Positions 49,935-59,748 are shown, counted from the first letter of the stretch. The stretch is 64,000 nt of DNA from Streptosporangium becharense (GCF_014204985.1 NZ_JACHMP010000001.1:5580001-5644000); one strand, 5' to 3'. The notes: generated by a model from the letters alone, not told the origin. Program-made: numbers and translations.

Positions 49935-50273
49935 CTGCTCTCCTCCGTCGAATAGTTCTGCACCGAAGACAATCAATCTGCCGCAGCATAACCCGGACCT
50001 CAGGGTGTCTGTCCTGTATATAAGAGGAACCCGCTCATCACGTGTTCGTTTTTGTTTTGCAGTATTGACAATCAATCAGTGAGCAACCACGCTGAGTGGC
50101 AAGACCTGGGCAGCGGGTCCGCCCGCCCCACCGCGTAGACGCGGCAGATCGCCCGCCTCGCGCCCGCCGCGGTCGGAGATCAGCCCTCACGCCTCGCCGC
50201 AGCCGGGGATCAGTCCTCTCGTCCGGCGACGCAGCTCGCCCCGGCCCGCACCAGCATCACGAAGGGTCCTCCC
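49935..50273. promoter_or_regulatory. Divergent promoter region of the peptide importer, with paired 11-bp sites
   Basis: GACAATCAATC occurs twice in the same orientation, at 49968-49978 and 50067-50077; the second copy extends to ATTGA-CAA-TCAAT, an inverted repeat, and to a TTGACA -35 element (50066). One copy lies near the TetR start, the other at the likely importer promoter, so both look like operators for the TetR at 49260. The remainder up to 50273 is GC-rich with no gene. Confidence 0.6.
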
Positions 50274-51896
50274 ATGACACGTCCCCGCCTGGCCGCGTTC
50301 ACCGCGGTCCTCGCCGGCGCCTGCACCCTCACCGCATGCTCGAACGGCGGCGGCCCCGCCGCCGGGCAGGCGGCTGCCCCGACCCTCACGACCTCCGTCC
50401 CGGCCCCGACGAAGGACGTCGACACCGTCACCTGGAACGTCCCCGCCGGTGAGCCCGCCACGACGGACCCCGCGCAGTCCGCCATCGAATCCGTCAGCAC
50501 CGTCGTCGCCAACATGTGCGAGGGCCTGTTCACCCTCGGCCCGGACTACGAGCCCAAGCCCGCCCTGGCCACCGCCGTCGACCACCCGGACCCGCTCACC
50601 TATGTGATCCACCTGCGCGAGGGCGTCACGTTCTGGGACGGCAAGCCGGTCACCCCCGAGGACGTCGTCTACAGCGTCAAGCGCATCCTCGACCCCGCGC
50701 TCGGCTCGTCGTGGATCGGCTGGGCGGCGAACCTGGACGGCATAGACGTCACCGGTCGCGGCGAGATCACCATCAAGCTGAAGAAGCCGGACGTCGTCGT
50801 CCCGAACTTCTTCGCCATGCCCGCCTTCTTCGTCGTGCAGAAGGACTTCGCCGAAGCCGCCGGCAAGGACTTCGGCACCGCCAAGGGTGGCGTGATGTGC
50901 ACCGGACCCTACAAGTTCGGCGCCTGGACCCAGGGGCAGGACATCACCCTGACGCGCAACGACGCCTGGTGGAACACCTCGGCCAGGCCCAGGGTCGAGA
51001 ACCTGCGCTTCACGTTCATCACCGACCCGTCGGCGCAGGCCGCGGCACTGGCCAACGGTGACGTGGACGGCCAGTTCAGCGTCCCGCGCGCCGCCCAGGA
51101 CCAGCTGGCGGGCAAGGGCCACATGCTGTACGGGCCGAGTATGTCCACCACGTTCCTGTCGGTGCTCGACCAGAAGGGCACGCTCTCCGACCCCGCCGCC
51201 AGGCAGGCCCTGCAGGCCCTGATCGACTACAAGGGGATCATCGGCTCCGTCTACCGGGGAACGGCGCAGCCGTTGCGGGCCCTGGTCCCGCCGGAGGCGT
51301 GGGGGTACGGCAAGGGCGTCTACCAGGAGGAGTACGACAAGCTGCCCGAACCGGTCCAGGACCTGGAACGGGCCAGGGCCCTCGTCGGGCAGTCCGCCAA
51401 GGCGCGGGAGAAGATCGTCCTGGCCTACACGACGGCCATCGAGGAGGACACCAGGGCCGCCACCGCGATCGCCGACACCGCCACCCGGACCGGCATGACC
51501 ATCGAGCTGAAACCCCTCACCGCCGAGCAGTACGGCGAGGTCTTCACCTCCCCCCAGGCCCGCGCGGGCATCGATCTCCTGCTGTCGACCGGATACCTGG
51601 ACTTCCCCGAGCCGCTCGCGTACTACCAGTTCTTCACCACCGGGCACTTCTACAATTTCGGCGGATACGGCGACAAGGACTACGACGGTGCCATCGCCGC
51701 CTCGACGGTCACCGACGACCCCGCCGCCCGCGCACGCGAGGTGGCCAAGGCGCAGGCCGTCATGGCGAAGGACCTGGTCAACATCCCGATCGCGACACCG
51801 TACGTCAACGTCTACTACGGCCCCGACCTGACCGGCCTCGTCCCACGGCAGAGCTATCTCAACACGCCGTGGGCCGCTTCCCTCGGCGGCAGGTGA
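50274..51896 (+). CDS. Peptide/nickel-type ABC substrate-binding lipoprotein
   Basis: A 540-residue family 5 solute-binding protein (DppA/OppA/NikA class). The lipoprotein signal ends LAGACTLTAC-SNGG. The family core is clear (YVIHLREGVTFWDGKPVTPEDVVYSVKRIL, with VTFWDGKPVTPEDVVYS as the signature). The ligand is unknown; the linked CocE-like hydrolase suggests an ester or amide. First gene of a six- to seven-gene plus-strand operon. Confidence 0.95.
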   Translation: MTRPRLAAFTAVLAGACTLTACSNGGGPAAGQAAAPTLTTSVPAPTKDVDTVTWNVPAGEPATTDPAQSAIESVSTVVANMCEGLFTLGPDYEPKPALATAVDHPDPLTYVIHLREGVTFWDGKPVTPEDVVYSVKRILDPALGSSWIGWAANLDGIDVTGRGEITIKLKKPDVVVPNFFAMPAFFVVQKDFAEAAGKDFGTAKGGVMCTGPYKFGAWTQGQDITLTRNDAWWNTSARPRVENLRFTFITDPSAQAAALANGDVDGQFSVPRAAQDQLAGKGHMLYGPSMSTTFLSVLDQKGTLSDPAARQALQALIDYKGIIGSVYRGTAQPLRALVPPEAWGYGKGVYQEEYDKLPEPVQDLERARALVGQSAKAREKIVLAYTTAIEEDTRAATAIADTATRTGMTIELKPLTAEQYGEVFTSPQARAGIDLLLSTGYLDFPEPLAYYQFFTTGHFYNFGGYGDKDYDGAIAASTVTDDPAARAREVAKAQAVMAKDLVNIPIATPYVNVYYGPDLTGLVPRQSYLNTPWAASLGGR

Positions 51897-51898
51897 CG

Positions 51899-52912
51899 AT
51901 GAAGACGACGAAGCGAACACTCCGAACACTCCGAACACTTCGCACACTCGCGGCGAAGCCCACGGTCGCCGGCTGGATCGGCAGGCGCGTCATCGGCGCA
52001 GCCCTCACCGTCTTGATCGCGTCGATCCTCATCTACGGCGCGCTCCGGCTGGTCCCCGGGGACCCGGTCCTGGCACTGACCGGCGGACGCCGCCTCACCC
52101 CGGACCAGGTCGAGGCGCTGCGCCACCGGCACGGGCTCGACCAGGGCTTCGCGCAGGGCTACCTCGGGTGGCTCGGCGGCGTGCTCCGCCTGGACCTCGG
52201 CACGTCGCTGAACTACCAGACCGGCGTCACCTCGCTCATCACGGGCCGGCTCGGCGTGTCCGGCCTGCTCATCCTGTACTCGGCGGTCCTGGCGACCGTG
52301 GCCGGCTCCGCGGTGGCGCTGGTCTCCGCGGTCAAGGGCGGCCTGGTGAACCGGCTCGCCGGCGTGGCGGCGGCCGTCGCCACCGCCACGCCGACGTTCG
52401 TGGCGGCCATCGGGCTCCTGGCGTTCTTCTCGGTCGGCCTCGGCTGGTTCCCCGCCACCGGTGCGGGCACCGGCCTGGCCGACCGGCTCTGGCACCTGAC
52501 CCTGCCCGCGACCGCCATGGCGATCGCCGCCTTCGGCGTCCTCGCCCGGGTCGGCAACGCGGCGTTCACCGAAGAACTGGGCCGTGAACACGTGGAGGTG
52601 GCGCGCAGCCGAGGGGTGAGCGGCGCGGCCGTGGTCGGCAGACACGTGGTGCGCAACGCGCTCGCACCCATGCTCACGGTCGTCGGCCTGCTCTTCGCGA
52701 GCCTGTTCGTCGGCACCGCCGTCGTCGAGACCGCGTTCGGCCTGGACGGCATCGGCTCCCTGCTGGTCAGCTCCGTGTCCCGGCGGGACTTCCCGGTCGT
52801 ACAGGGCATCGCCCTCATCGCGGTCGTGCTGTTCGTCGTCGTCAACACCCTGGTGGACATGGCACTGCCGTTCATCGACCCGCGCGTGACAGTCGGAGGG
52901 CTGCGCCGATGA
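51899..52912 (+). CDS. ABC transporter permease (DppB type)
   Basis: A 337-residue permease with six membrane segments; first segment VIGAALTVLIASILIYGAL followed by the family LVPGDPVLAL, and the EAA loop EHVEVARSRGVSGAAVVGRHVVRNA. N-terminal RTLRTLRTL is encoded by a short tandem DNA repeat. ATG 51899 or GTG 51893, which overlaps the lipoprotein stop. Confidence 0.94.
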   Translation: MKTTKRTLRTLRTLRTLAAKPTVAGWIGRRVIGAALTVLIASILIYGALRLVPGDPVLALTGGRRLTPDQVEALRHRHGLDQGFAQGYLGWLGGVLRLDLGTSLNYQTGVTSLITGRLGVSGLLILYSAVLATVAGSAVALVSAVKGGLVNRLAGVAAAVATATPTFVAAIGLLAFFSVGLGWFPATGAGTGLADRLWHLTLPATAMAIAAFGVLARVGNAAFTEELGREHVEVARSRGVSGAAVVGRHVVRNALAPMLTVVGLLFASLFVGTAVVETAFGLDGIGSLLVSSVSRRDFPVVQGIALIAVVLFVVVNTLVDMALPFIDPRVTVGGLRR

Positions 52913-53778
52913 CCCTGACGATCCCCGCGCTCCGGGCGAAGAGCGCCAAGCGGCGCCGACGCCGGCCGCTCAGCCTCGTGCTCGCGGTCGCTCTCCTGCT
53001 CGCCGTCGCCGTCGCCGGGCTGCTCGCCCCCGTGCTCGCACCGCACTCCCCGGACGCCACGAGCCTGTCGAACTCCCTGCTGCCCCCGGGGACGGAAGGA
53101 CACTGGCTGGGCACCGACTCCACCGGGCGGGACGTGCTGTCGAGGCTCATGCACGGCGCCCGGCTCTCACTGCTCGCGCCACTCGGCGTGGTACTGCTGT
53201 CAGGACTGCTCGGAACCGCGGCCGGCCTGCTCGCCGCCCGCGCGGGAGGATGGGCCGACGCCGTGATCTCGCGCGGAATGGACATCGCCTTCGCCTTCCC
53301 CAGCCTCCTGCTGGCGATGCTCGCCGTGGCGGTGTTCGGGCCGGGACTCACCGCTCCCATCTGCGCTCTCGCCGTCAGCTACACCCCCTTCATCGGCCGC
53401 GTCGTGCGCAGCGTGGCGATGCAGGAGGGCACCCGGCCGTACATGGAGAGCTACCGCGTCATGGGCTTCGGCGAACTCCGGATGACGCTCCGCCACCTCC
53501 TGCCCAACGTGCTGCCGGTCCTCATCGCGCAGAGCGCACTGTCCTTCGGCTACGCGCTGGTGGATCTGGCGTCCCTTTCCTACCTGGGGCTCGGCGTACG
53601 ACCGCCCGACGCGGACTGGGGATCGATGATCAGCCAGGAGCGCAGCGCCATCCTCCAGGGGGCACCGTGGAGCGGACTGCTGCCCGGCCTCGCGGTTCTC
53701 CTGACCGTCGTGAGCGTCAACGTACTGGGTGAACACATCGGCGCCTTCGTCGGCGGGAAGCGGAGCGAAGGAGCGTGA
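52909..53778 (+). CDS. ABC transporter permease (DppC type)
   Basis: A 289-residue permease with the DppC pattern: short cytoplasmic head, one segment, the HWLGTDSTGRDVLSRLMHGAR signature (noted as LGTDSTGRDVLSRL), and EAA loop ESYRVMGFGELRMTLRHLLPN. Start overlaps the previous stop (ATGA). Confidence 0.95.
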   Translation: MTLTIPALRAKSAKRRRRRPLSLVLAVALLLAVAVAGLLAPVLAPHSPDATSLSNSLLPPGTEGHWLGTDSTGRDVLSRLMHGARLSLLAPLGVVLLSGLLGTAAGLLAARAGGWADAVISRGMDIAFAFPSLLLAMLAVAVFGPGLTAPICALAVSYTPFIGRVVRSVAMQEGTRPYMESYRVMGFGELRMTLRHLLPNVLPVLIAQSALSFGYALVDLASLSYLGLGVRPPDADWGSMISQERSAILQGAPWSGLLPGLAVLLTVVSVNVLGEHIGAFVGGKRSEGA

Positions 53779-54773
53779 AAGTGCCGACGAACCAGCAGAC
53801 CACCGCGGAACGGGACGTCCTCGGCATCTCCCGGTTCAGCCTCGCCATCGGCACCGGCGGGAAAACGGTCCCTCTGCTCGCCGACGTCACCGTCCGGGTG
53901 GGGCGAGGGGAGACCGTCGGCCTGGTCGGCGAGTCCGGCTCGGGCAAGTCGCTGACGGTCCGGGCGGCTCTGGGCATGCTGCCCCACGGTGCCCACGCCA
54001 CCGGCGGTGTCACGGTCGCGGGCGTCGACGTGCTCGCCGCCGGCCGCAGGGAGCTGCGTGACCTGCGCCGCACCCGAGCCTCGATGATCTTTCAGGACCC
54101 GCGGGTGTCGGTCAACCCGGTACGCCGCGTCGGCGACTACCTCACCGAAGGGCTGCGAGCCCGTGGCGTGTCCTCCCGCGTCGCAGCCGAACGGGCCCTC
54201 GGCCTGCTCGACCAGGTCGGCATCAGGGACCCGCGCAGCGCGATGCGGCGTTTCCCGCACGAGTTCTCCGGGGGAATGCTGCAGAGAGTCGTGATCGCCG
54301 GCGCGCTGTCCACGGAACCGGAACTGCTCCTGGCCGACGAGCCCACCACCGCCCTCGACGTCACCACCCAGGCCGAGGTGATCACCCTGCTGAAGGACAT
54401 GCAGCGGATCCACGGCACCGGCATGCTCTTCGTGACGCACGACCTGGACCTCGCCGCCGCCATCTGCGACCGCATCTACGTCATGTACGCCGGCCGCATC
54501 GTGGAGGAGGCCACCGGCACCTCGCTCTTCGGCGCGCCCGCGCACCCGTACACCAGAGCGCTGCTCGAAGCGAGGCCGTCCACCCACGGTGACAAGGTCA
54601 CGATCAAGGCTGTCGGGGGGCGCCCGAGGGCACTCGCCGAATCACCGCCGGGCTGCTCGTTCCACGACCGCTGCCCGCTGGCCGGCGACGACTGCACCGT
54701 GGACGTGCCCGCCCACCGCCCGCACGGGACGTCCCTCGTCGCGTGCCTGCGTCCGGGGCGGGTGGTGTCGTGA
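53775..54773 (+). CDS. ABC transporter ATPase (DppD type)
   Basis: A 332-residue ATPase: Walker A GESGSGKS, Q-loop, signature FSGGMLQRV, Walker B LLLADEPTTALD, and the C-terminal oligopeptide-transporter domain with the Cys cluster (GCSFHDRCPLAGDDC). GTG 53775 overlaps the permease stop. Confidence 0.95.
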   Translation: MKVPTNQQTTAERDVLGISRFSLAIGTGGKTVPLLADVTVRVGRGETVGLVGESGSGKSLTVRAALGMLPHGAHATGGVTVAGVDVLAAGRRELRDLRRTRASMIFQDPRVSVNPVRRVGDYLTEGLRARGVSSRVAAERALGLLDQVGIRDPRSAMRRFPHEFSGGMLQRVVIAGALSTEPELLLADEPTTALDVTTQAEVITLLKDMQRIHGTGMLFVTHDLDLAAAICDRIYVMYAGRIVEEATGTSLFGAPAHPYTRALLEARPSTHGDKVTIKAVGGRPRALAESPPGCSFHDRCPLAGDDCTVDVPAHRPHGTSLVACLRPGRVVS

Positions 54774-55576
54774 ATCCGTCTGTGCTCCGCGTGACGTCGC
54801 TGACGAAGAAGTTCGGACACCTCACCGCCGTCGACGACGTGAGCTTCGACCTGATGCCCGGCGCCTCGCTGGGGATCGTCGGCGAGTCGGGATCCGGGAA
54901 AACGACCACCGCCCGCATCCTCGCCGGGCTTGAGCGGCCGACCAGCGGAACCGTCATGCTGGCCGGCGAGGTCGTCGAGGGGCATTCGCACCGTGCGCGG
55001 CTCCGGCGGGCCCGGCAGCTTCAGATGATCTTCCAGGACCCCTACGGCTCGTTCGACCCCCGCCAGACCATCGCCCAGTCCATCGCCGAGCCCATGAGGC
55101 TGCACACGCCGGGTTCCGGTGAGGAGCACCGGGCCCGCGTCAGGGAACTGCTGGACCAGGTCGGGCTCAGCAGCCGGGCGGGGGAGTCACTGCCGCGCGA
55201 GCTGTCGGGCGGGCAGCGGCAGCGCGCCGCGATCGCCCGCGCGCTCGGCATCGCACCGCGCGTCCTGGTGCTGGACGAGGCGGTCGCCGCACTCGACGTC
55301 TCGATCCAGGCCCAGATCCTCACCCTGCTCGACGAACTGCGCCGGGACACCGGCATCTCGTACGTCTTCGTCAGCCACGACCTGGCGGTCGTCCGCTACA
55401 TCACCGACACGGCCATCGTGATGCGGCACGGCCGCATCGTCGAGCGCGGAGAGACCGAACAGATCCTGCGCAACCCTCAGCACCCCTACACCCGCCTGCT
55501 GCTCGACTCGATCCCCGCACCGGACTGGGACCTCGACCGGGTGGCCCAGGACCGCCGCGCGCTCGACCCGCTCTAG
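54770..55576 (+). CDS. ABC transporter ATPase (DppF type)
   Basis: A 268-residue ATPase: Walker A GESGSGKT, signature LSGGQRQRAAIARAL, Walker B VLVLDEAVAALD, H-loop VSHDLAVV. Shorter than DppD, lacking most of the C-terminal Cys domain. GTG 54770 overlaps the DppD stop (GTGA). Confidence 0.95.
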   Translation: MNPSVLRVTSLTKKFGHLTAVDDVSFDLMPGASLGIVGESGSGKTTTARILAGLERPTSGTVMLAGEVVEGHSHRARLRRARQLQMIFQDPYGSFDPRQTIAQSIAEPMRLHTPGSGEEHRARVRELLDQVGLSSRAGESLPRELSGGQRQRAAIARALGIAPRVLVLDEAVAALDVSIQAQILTLLDELRRDTGISYVFVSHDLAVVRYITDTAIVMRHGRIVERGETEQILRNPQHPYTRLLLDSIPAPDWDLDRVAQDRRALDPL

Positions 55577-55583
55577 GCGGTTC

Positions 55584-55745
55584 CCGTCACCCGACCTCAC
55601 AGTGCGGGTCCGAGCCGCTCCCGTCACCCGACCTCACAGCACGGGTCTGGGCCGCTCCCGTCACCCGACCTCACAGCATGGGTCTGGGCCACTTCCATCA
55701 CCCGACCTGCTCTGAGGCCCCTCCCATCACCAGACCTCACACCAT
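55584..55745. repeat. Five 37-bp tandem units upstream of the CocE-like gene
   Basis: Units start with CC(G/A)TCACCCGACCTCACAG at 55584, 55621, 55658 and 55695, 37 bases apart, and a fifth, eight bases short, at 55724. Most units can form a small hairpin ACCCG...CGGGT. The last unit leads into GGAGA, the ribosome site of the next gene, so copy number may affect its translation. Confidence 0.93.
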
Positions 55746-55756
55746 GGAGACGCCAC

Positions 55757-57442
55757 ATGCCGACCATCAAGCGGATAGGGCCGGGCGCCGTGCCGCACGA
55801 CGCCGCGCAGATCATGATCCCCATGCGGGACGGGGTACGGCTGGCGGCCGACGCCTACCTCACCGACCCGTCGCGGCCGAACGCCGTCGTGCTGGTCCGC
55901 CTGCCGTACGACAAGGACGGCACGTACTGCTTCATGCCGCAGATCAGCCGCTACTTCCTGGCCCAGGGCTACAACGTCGTCGTCCAGGACGTCCGCGGCA
56001 AGTACCGATCGGAAGGGAAGACCGAGTTCGCCGTCAACGAGGTCGACGACGGTTACGACACGATCCAGTGGATCACCGAGCAACCATGGTGCGACGGCGC
56101 CGTCGTCATGTGGGGAGACTCCTACTACGGCTACACGGCCCTCGCCGCGGTGATCGGCGGCCACCCCGCGCTCAGGGCCGTCGCGCCGAGGGTCACCGGC
56201 TCCCAGCTGTCGACGGTGCGGGAATACGGCGACGGCACCCGGGACGTCGAGCAGACGAGTCGCAAGTTCTACTTCGCCTCCCACTACGTGGACGCCGACC
56301 GCTACGAATGGGAACCCGACTGGGGCAGCCGCCCGCTGCGGGCGACGTTCGAGGAGTTCTTCCGGCAACTCGGGAAACGCTCCCCCAACTTCGACGGCGA
56401 GTTCACCGGGGAGTCCCGGTTCGTCCCACCACCGCTGAAGGCGCTGCTCGAAAGCCCCCCCGTGCCGGCCCTGTACACGATCGGCTGGTTCGACAACTGC
56501 GCCGTCTGGTCCTGGCACGACGTCCGGGCCCTGTCGCGGAACCCGGCCTGGGCCGCACACCTCCACCTCCGTCTCGAAGCCATCGACCACGAGAACTACC
56601 GACTGGGCGACGCCCCCGTCACCCCGCACGACGACCACAGCGGCAACCCCGCGGCCCTCGACCGTCTGCTGCCCAGATACCTCGACCCCGCCGTCGAGTT
56701 CTTCGACGCCGTCCTCGGCCGATCCGGCGATCCGGCGGCGCTGCCCCGCGTGCGCTACGAGGTCTGCCACGGCGGGTGGCACGAGAGCGACACCTGGCCG
56801 CCCCGGCAGGCGTCCGACCTCGAATATCACCTGTCTGCGGATCCCTCCCCGTGCCTGACCACCGAGGCGGTGCCGGGGGAGACCTCGCTGCGGTGGACCC
56901 ACGACCCGTCCGACCCGGTCCCCTCGACCGGGACGAACCCCTTCGCCGCCCTGTTCGCCCGCTCGGACCTGCGCTCCATCGGCCGGCGCGAGGACGTGCT
57001 CCGCTTCACCGGGCCCGCCACCCGCGAGGACGCCGACCTGGTCGGCGTCGTGACCCTGCTGCTACGGCTGTCGGCCCCCGCCGGCGCGAACGTCCACGCG
57101 CGACTGCTGGACATGACACCCGACGGCGGCGCCTTTCTCATCGCCAAGGGCCAACTGCGGCTCGACGCGCCGCCGGCCGGAGCGGAGGTCGTCGTGGACC
57201 TGCAGAGCATCGCATACCGGTTGCGCGCCGGACACCGCCTCGCGCTCGACATCATGAGCAGCGACTTCCCCGACTTCGTCACCGAGCACTCCGCCGGAGC
57301 CGACCCATGGACCAGCCCGCCCGGCGAGCCGACCAGCAGAGAGATCATGCTGGGCGGTCCCCGTCCTTCCTGCCTGCGGATCGGCAGATGGCAGCCCGAG
57401 CAGCTCCGGCGGACCCGTGAGCACCACGGCGGAAATCCCTGA
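55757..57442 (+). CDS. CocE/NonD-family alpha/beta hydrolase
   Basis: A 561-residue hydrolase of the X-Pro dipeptidyl-peptidase S15/CocE class: MIPMRDGVRLAADAYL, DVRGKYRSEG, nucleophile Ser in WGDSYYGYTAL, and a C-terminal jelly-roll (LRLSAPAGANVHARLLDMTP as LDMTPDGGAFLI). Family members cleave esters, acyl peptides or beta-lactam precursors. No signal peptide: it probably works inside on what the preceding ABC importer brings in. Confidence 0.92.
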   Translation: MPTIKRIGPGAVPHDAAQIMIPMRDGVRLAADAYLTDPSRPNAVVLVRLPYDKDGTYCFMPQISRYFLAQGYNVVVQDVRGKYRSEGKTEFAVNEVDDGYDTIQWITEQPWCDGAVVMWGDSYYGYTALAAVIGGHPALRAVAPRVTGSQLSTVREYGDGTRDVEQTSRKFYFASHYVDADRYEWEPDWGSRPLRATFEEFFRQLGKRSPNFDGEFTGESRFVPPPLKALLESPPVPALYTIGWFDNCAVWSWHDVRALSRNPAWAAHLHLRLEAIDHENYRLGDAPVTPHDDHSGNPAALDRLLPRYLDPAVEFFDAVLGRSGDPAALPRVRYEVCHGGWHESDTWPPRQASDLEYHLSADPSPCLTTEAVPGETSLRWTHDPSDPVPSTGTNPFAALFARSDLRSIGRREDVLRFTGPATREDADLVGVVTLLLRLSAPAGANVHARLLDMTPDGGAFLIAKGQLRLDAPPAGAEVVVDLQSIAYRLRAGHRLALDIMSSDFPDFVTEHSAGADPWTSPPGEPTSREIMLGGPRPSCLRIGRWQPEQLRRTREHHGGNP

Positions 57443-57532
57443 CCACAGCTTTCGCCGTTCGTCCGGACACCGGTGTCGTTCCTCCGTCATCCCCGAAAAC
57501 TCCTCGTATCAGCCGATCCAAAGGACCCGAAC

Positions 57533-58009
57533 ATGCCCGACGCACGCATTCCGTTCACCCCCGCCCTGACCTTCGCTTTCGAGATCCGCGCCAGCCTCGC
57601 CCCCACCCTGCACGTCGGACACGGTGACGGCGAGAAGACCGAGTTCACCCCGATCACCGGCGGCACGGTCGACGGCCCCCTGCTGCGCGGACTCGTCCTG
57701 CCCAGTGGCGGCGACTGGTCGAACACACGCGGCCGCGTCTGCGAACTGGACGCCCGTTACCTGCTGCAGGCGGAAGACGGAGCGGTCATCGACATTATCA
57801 ACCGGGGGTACTACCACGAAGGCGCCGAAACGCCCGACCAGTACGACGATGACCTCCAGGTGACCCATGCCGGCGTGTACTACCGCACCTCGCCGGTGTT
57901 CCGTACCGACGCGCCGGCGCACCGATGGCTCGCCGAAACCGTCTTCGTCGGCCTCGCCCGAGAGGCGGAGGACGGCATCGTCGCCATCCGCATGTACGCC
58001 CTGGCCTGA
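57533..58009 (+). CDS. DUF3237 family protein
   Basis: A 158-residue DUF3237 protein (FEIRASLAPTLHVGHGDGEKT, GGTVDGPLLRGLVLPSGGDW, DARYLLQAEDGAVIDIINRG, YYRTSPVFRTDAP; listed separately as landmarks). The family forms small beta-barrel proteins often next to aromatic or lipid catabolic genes; no catalytic role is proven. ATG 57533 with AAAGGA. It follows the hydrolase in the same operon. Confidence 0.9.
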   Translation: MPDARIPFTPALTFAFEIRASLAPTLHVGHGDGEKTEFTPITGGTVDGPLLRGLVLPSGGDWSNTRGRVCELDARYLLQAEDGAVIDIINRGYYHEGAETPDQYDDDLQVTHAGVYYRTSPVFRTDAPAHRWLAETVFVGLAREAEDGIVAIRMYALA

Positions 58010-58056
58010 GCAGCCGTTCCAACCCGAGAAGCCGTCACGACCTGAGAGAAGCCGTC

Positions 58057-58073
58057 ACGACCTGAAAGGTCGT
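58057..58073 (+). terminator. Hairpin after the DUF3237 gene
   Basis: ACGACCT-GAA-AGGTCGT, a perfect 7-bp stem about 50 bases after the stop, preceded by two direct copies of GAAGCCGTCACGACCTGA. Likely end of the importer operon. Confidence 0.6.
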
Positions 58074-58375
58074 CACGGCCCCGCATGCGCCGTACACGAA
58101 TACGACCACCGCCACCCCACGGGTGCCCGGAGCCCGGCCGACCGCGGCCGGGCTCGGTTGCGGGCACTCGTCCATGCGAGCCGCCGATCACCGCCACGCC
58201 GCCCGCTCCGAGACTGGAATCAGGGTGCTCGGCGTAGTGACCGGTGTTTCCATTGGTCACGAGGGTCGTACTCCGGCTGGCGGAAGGAATGACGACGTCA
58301 GGGGCCATCGGATATCCATCGACGATGAGTGAAATCTCGCTTGCCGGGATTCGAGGAGGCAGGAGACACTGCGGC
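58074..58375. other. Gene-free leader of the next hypothetical gene
   Basis: About 300 bases without a convincing gene. Other in-frame ATGs for the next gene (58289, 58325) lie here, but only AGGAG at about 58360 looks like a ribosome site. Confidence 0.4.
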
Positions 58376-59014
58376 ATGCCTCCCCACGAACAGGCCGACG
58401 ACCTCCATCAGGCCGTCGACGAGTTGGGCGTCCGCATCTACACGGCGTTGCGCGACGGCGGTCTCGACGCCGAACCCCTCATCGAGCTGGCCTGCCTGAT
58501 GGAGGAGTGGAGCGTGTCCACTCCTGTCACGCGGGAACTCCTCGAACGCCCCGCCGCCGGGTTGACGGCCGCCGAACTGGCCCGGCTGGGCGAGGCCCTT
58601 CTCGACGGGATCGGCTTCGGGCCGAGCTTCGCTTTAGAACCGGGCCTGCTGGTGCCGCTGGAGGAGGCGCTGAAGGTTGTGGAGCGTGACGTCCGGGCTG
58701 CGGGGATCACCGGGACGCTTCGGATGATCGTCCCCGACTGGGACACCATGGGCATGGCATGGGTGGAGTTCGAGGGCATCTGCCAGGGCAACGGCCTCGG
58801 GCCCGGGACCGGGACTGGAGCACTTTGGTCTGTGGCCGACGCCACCCAGGAAGTGGTCATGGAGGTGATCTGGAGGACGTGGCCCGTCTGCCCGGTGCAC
58901 GATCGGGGCCTGCGCGCCGAACCGGAGGAAGACGGGATCGCCGTGTGGCGCTGCACAGGCGGCGGCACGCACACCGTCGCGCCGGTGGGTGAACTACCGC
59001 CCGGACGCTGTTAA
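58376..59014 (+). CDS. Hypothetical protein with a Cys/His C-terminal motif
   Basis: A 212-residue protein of unknown function. N-terminal two thirds mostly helical (DELGVRIYTALRDGGLD, LTAAELARLGEALLDGIGFG); the C-terminal part has CPVHDRGL and WRCTGGGTH, a possible small metal-binding or zinc-ribbon-like element. No signal or membrane segment. Stands alone on the plus strand. Confidence 0.65.
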   Translation: MPPHEQADDLHQAVDELGVRIYTALRDGGLDAEPLIELACLMEEWSVSTPVTRELLERPAAGLTAAELARLGEALLDGIGFGPSFALEPGLLVPLEEALKVVERDVRAAGITGTLRMIVPDWDTMGMAWVEFEGICQGNGLGPGTGTGALWSVADATQEVVMEVIWRTWPVCPVHDRGLRAEPEEDGIAVWRCTGGGTHTVAPVGELPPGRC

Positions 59015-59277
59015 CGATCTGCTGATCCGCCGGTTTTCCCGACTCCCAACGCAGTAGGAGTGGAGCGGCAGTTGGGGCCCCGTAATACGGTGGCCTGCGG
59101 CTGTGACCCCTGGCACGGTGAGTGCGATGAAGATTATCCCGCGCATGTCCCACGGGCTCCTCAGTCCTCTCTCACCATGATTCAGCCACGGATCATCCCT
59201 TTCCGCCCGTGAAAGCTCTTCCTCCTCGGCTCTTGACCTGTCCGACTCTTGATCTGTCTCCTCCGCTGTTCGAGAGT

Positions 59278-59748
59278 ATGTCGGCCATGTGGTTCTTTCG
59301 TTCCCTTGCCATCGGCCTCCTCAGCGGGGCCGTGATGATCCCCCTCCTGCACTCTCCGCGGGGCGACGGATTCGAGCATCTCCGCCTGGACGCGATCATG
59401 AGCCTGGAGATCGGCCAGTTCCTCGCGGTCCCGATCGCACTGGCGGTTGGGGCGTGGAAGGCCACCTCTTCGAACAAGCGGTCCCGGCCAGCGCCTCCGG
59501 ACTTCGTCCTGGCAGGGATCACCTTCGCGTTCGGAGCCCTGATCCTGACACAGGTAATGGCCGCGTCACGATGGCTCAACGGCTCGCCTTCCGGAGTCGG
59601 CGATCCGGACGGCGAATACGTCATGGCAGCGTTCGCCGAGCTTTCGGGAGCGGTGACACTGCTCACCGGTACGGTGATCTTCATCGGTCGGTGCGTCGCC
59701 GTCTGGCGTTCCCGAAAGGTGGACGCCCCGACACCTGCGATCCGTTGA
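59278..59748 (+). CDS. Hypothetical membrane protein
   Basis: About 156 residues with three to four hydrophobic segments (SLAIGLLSGAVMIPLLH, IGQFLAVPIALAVGAW, FVLAGITFAFGALILTQVMA, VTLLTGTVIFIGRCVAVW). No family recognised. ATG 59278 chosen; the upstream codons to 59209 do not look membrane-protein-like. Confidence 0.6.
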   Translation: MSAMWFFRSLAIGLLSGAVMIPLLHSPRGDGFEHLRLDAIMSLEIGQFLAVPIALAVGAWKATSSNKRSRPAPPDFVLAGITFAFGALILTQVMAASRWLNGSPSGVGDPDGEYVMAAFAELSGAVTLLTGTVIFIGRCVAVWRSRKVDAPTPAIR

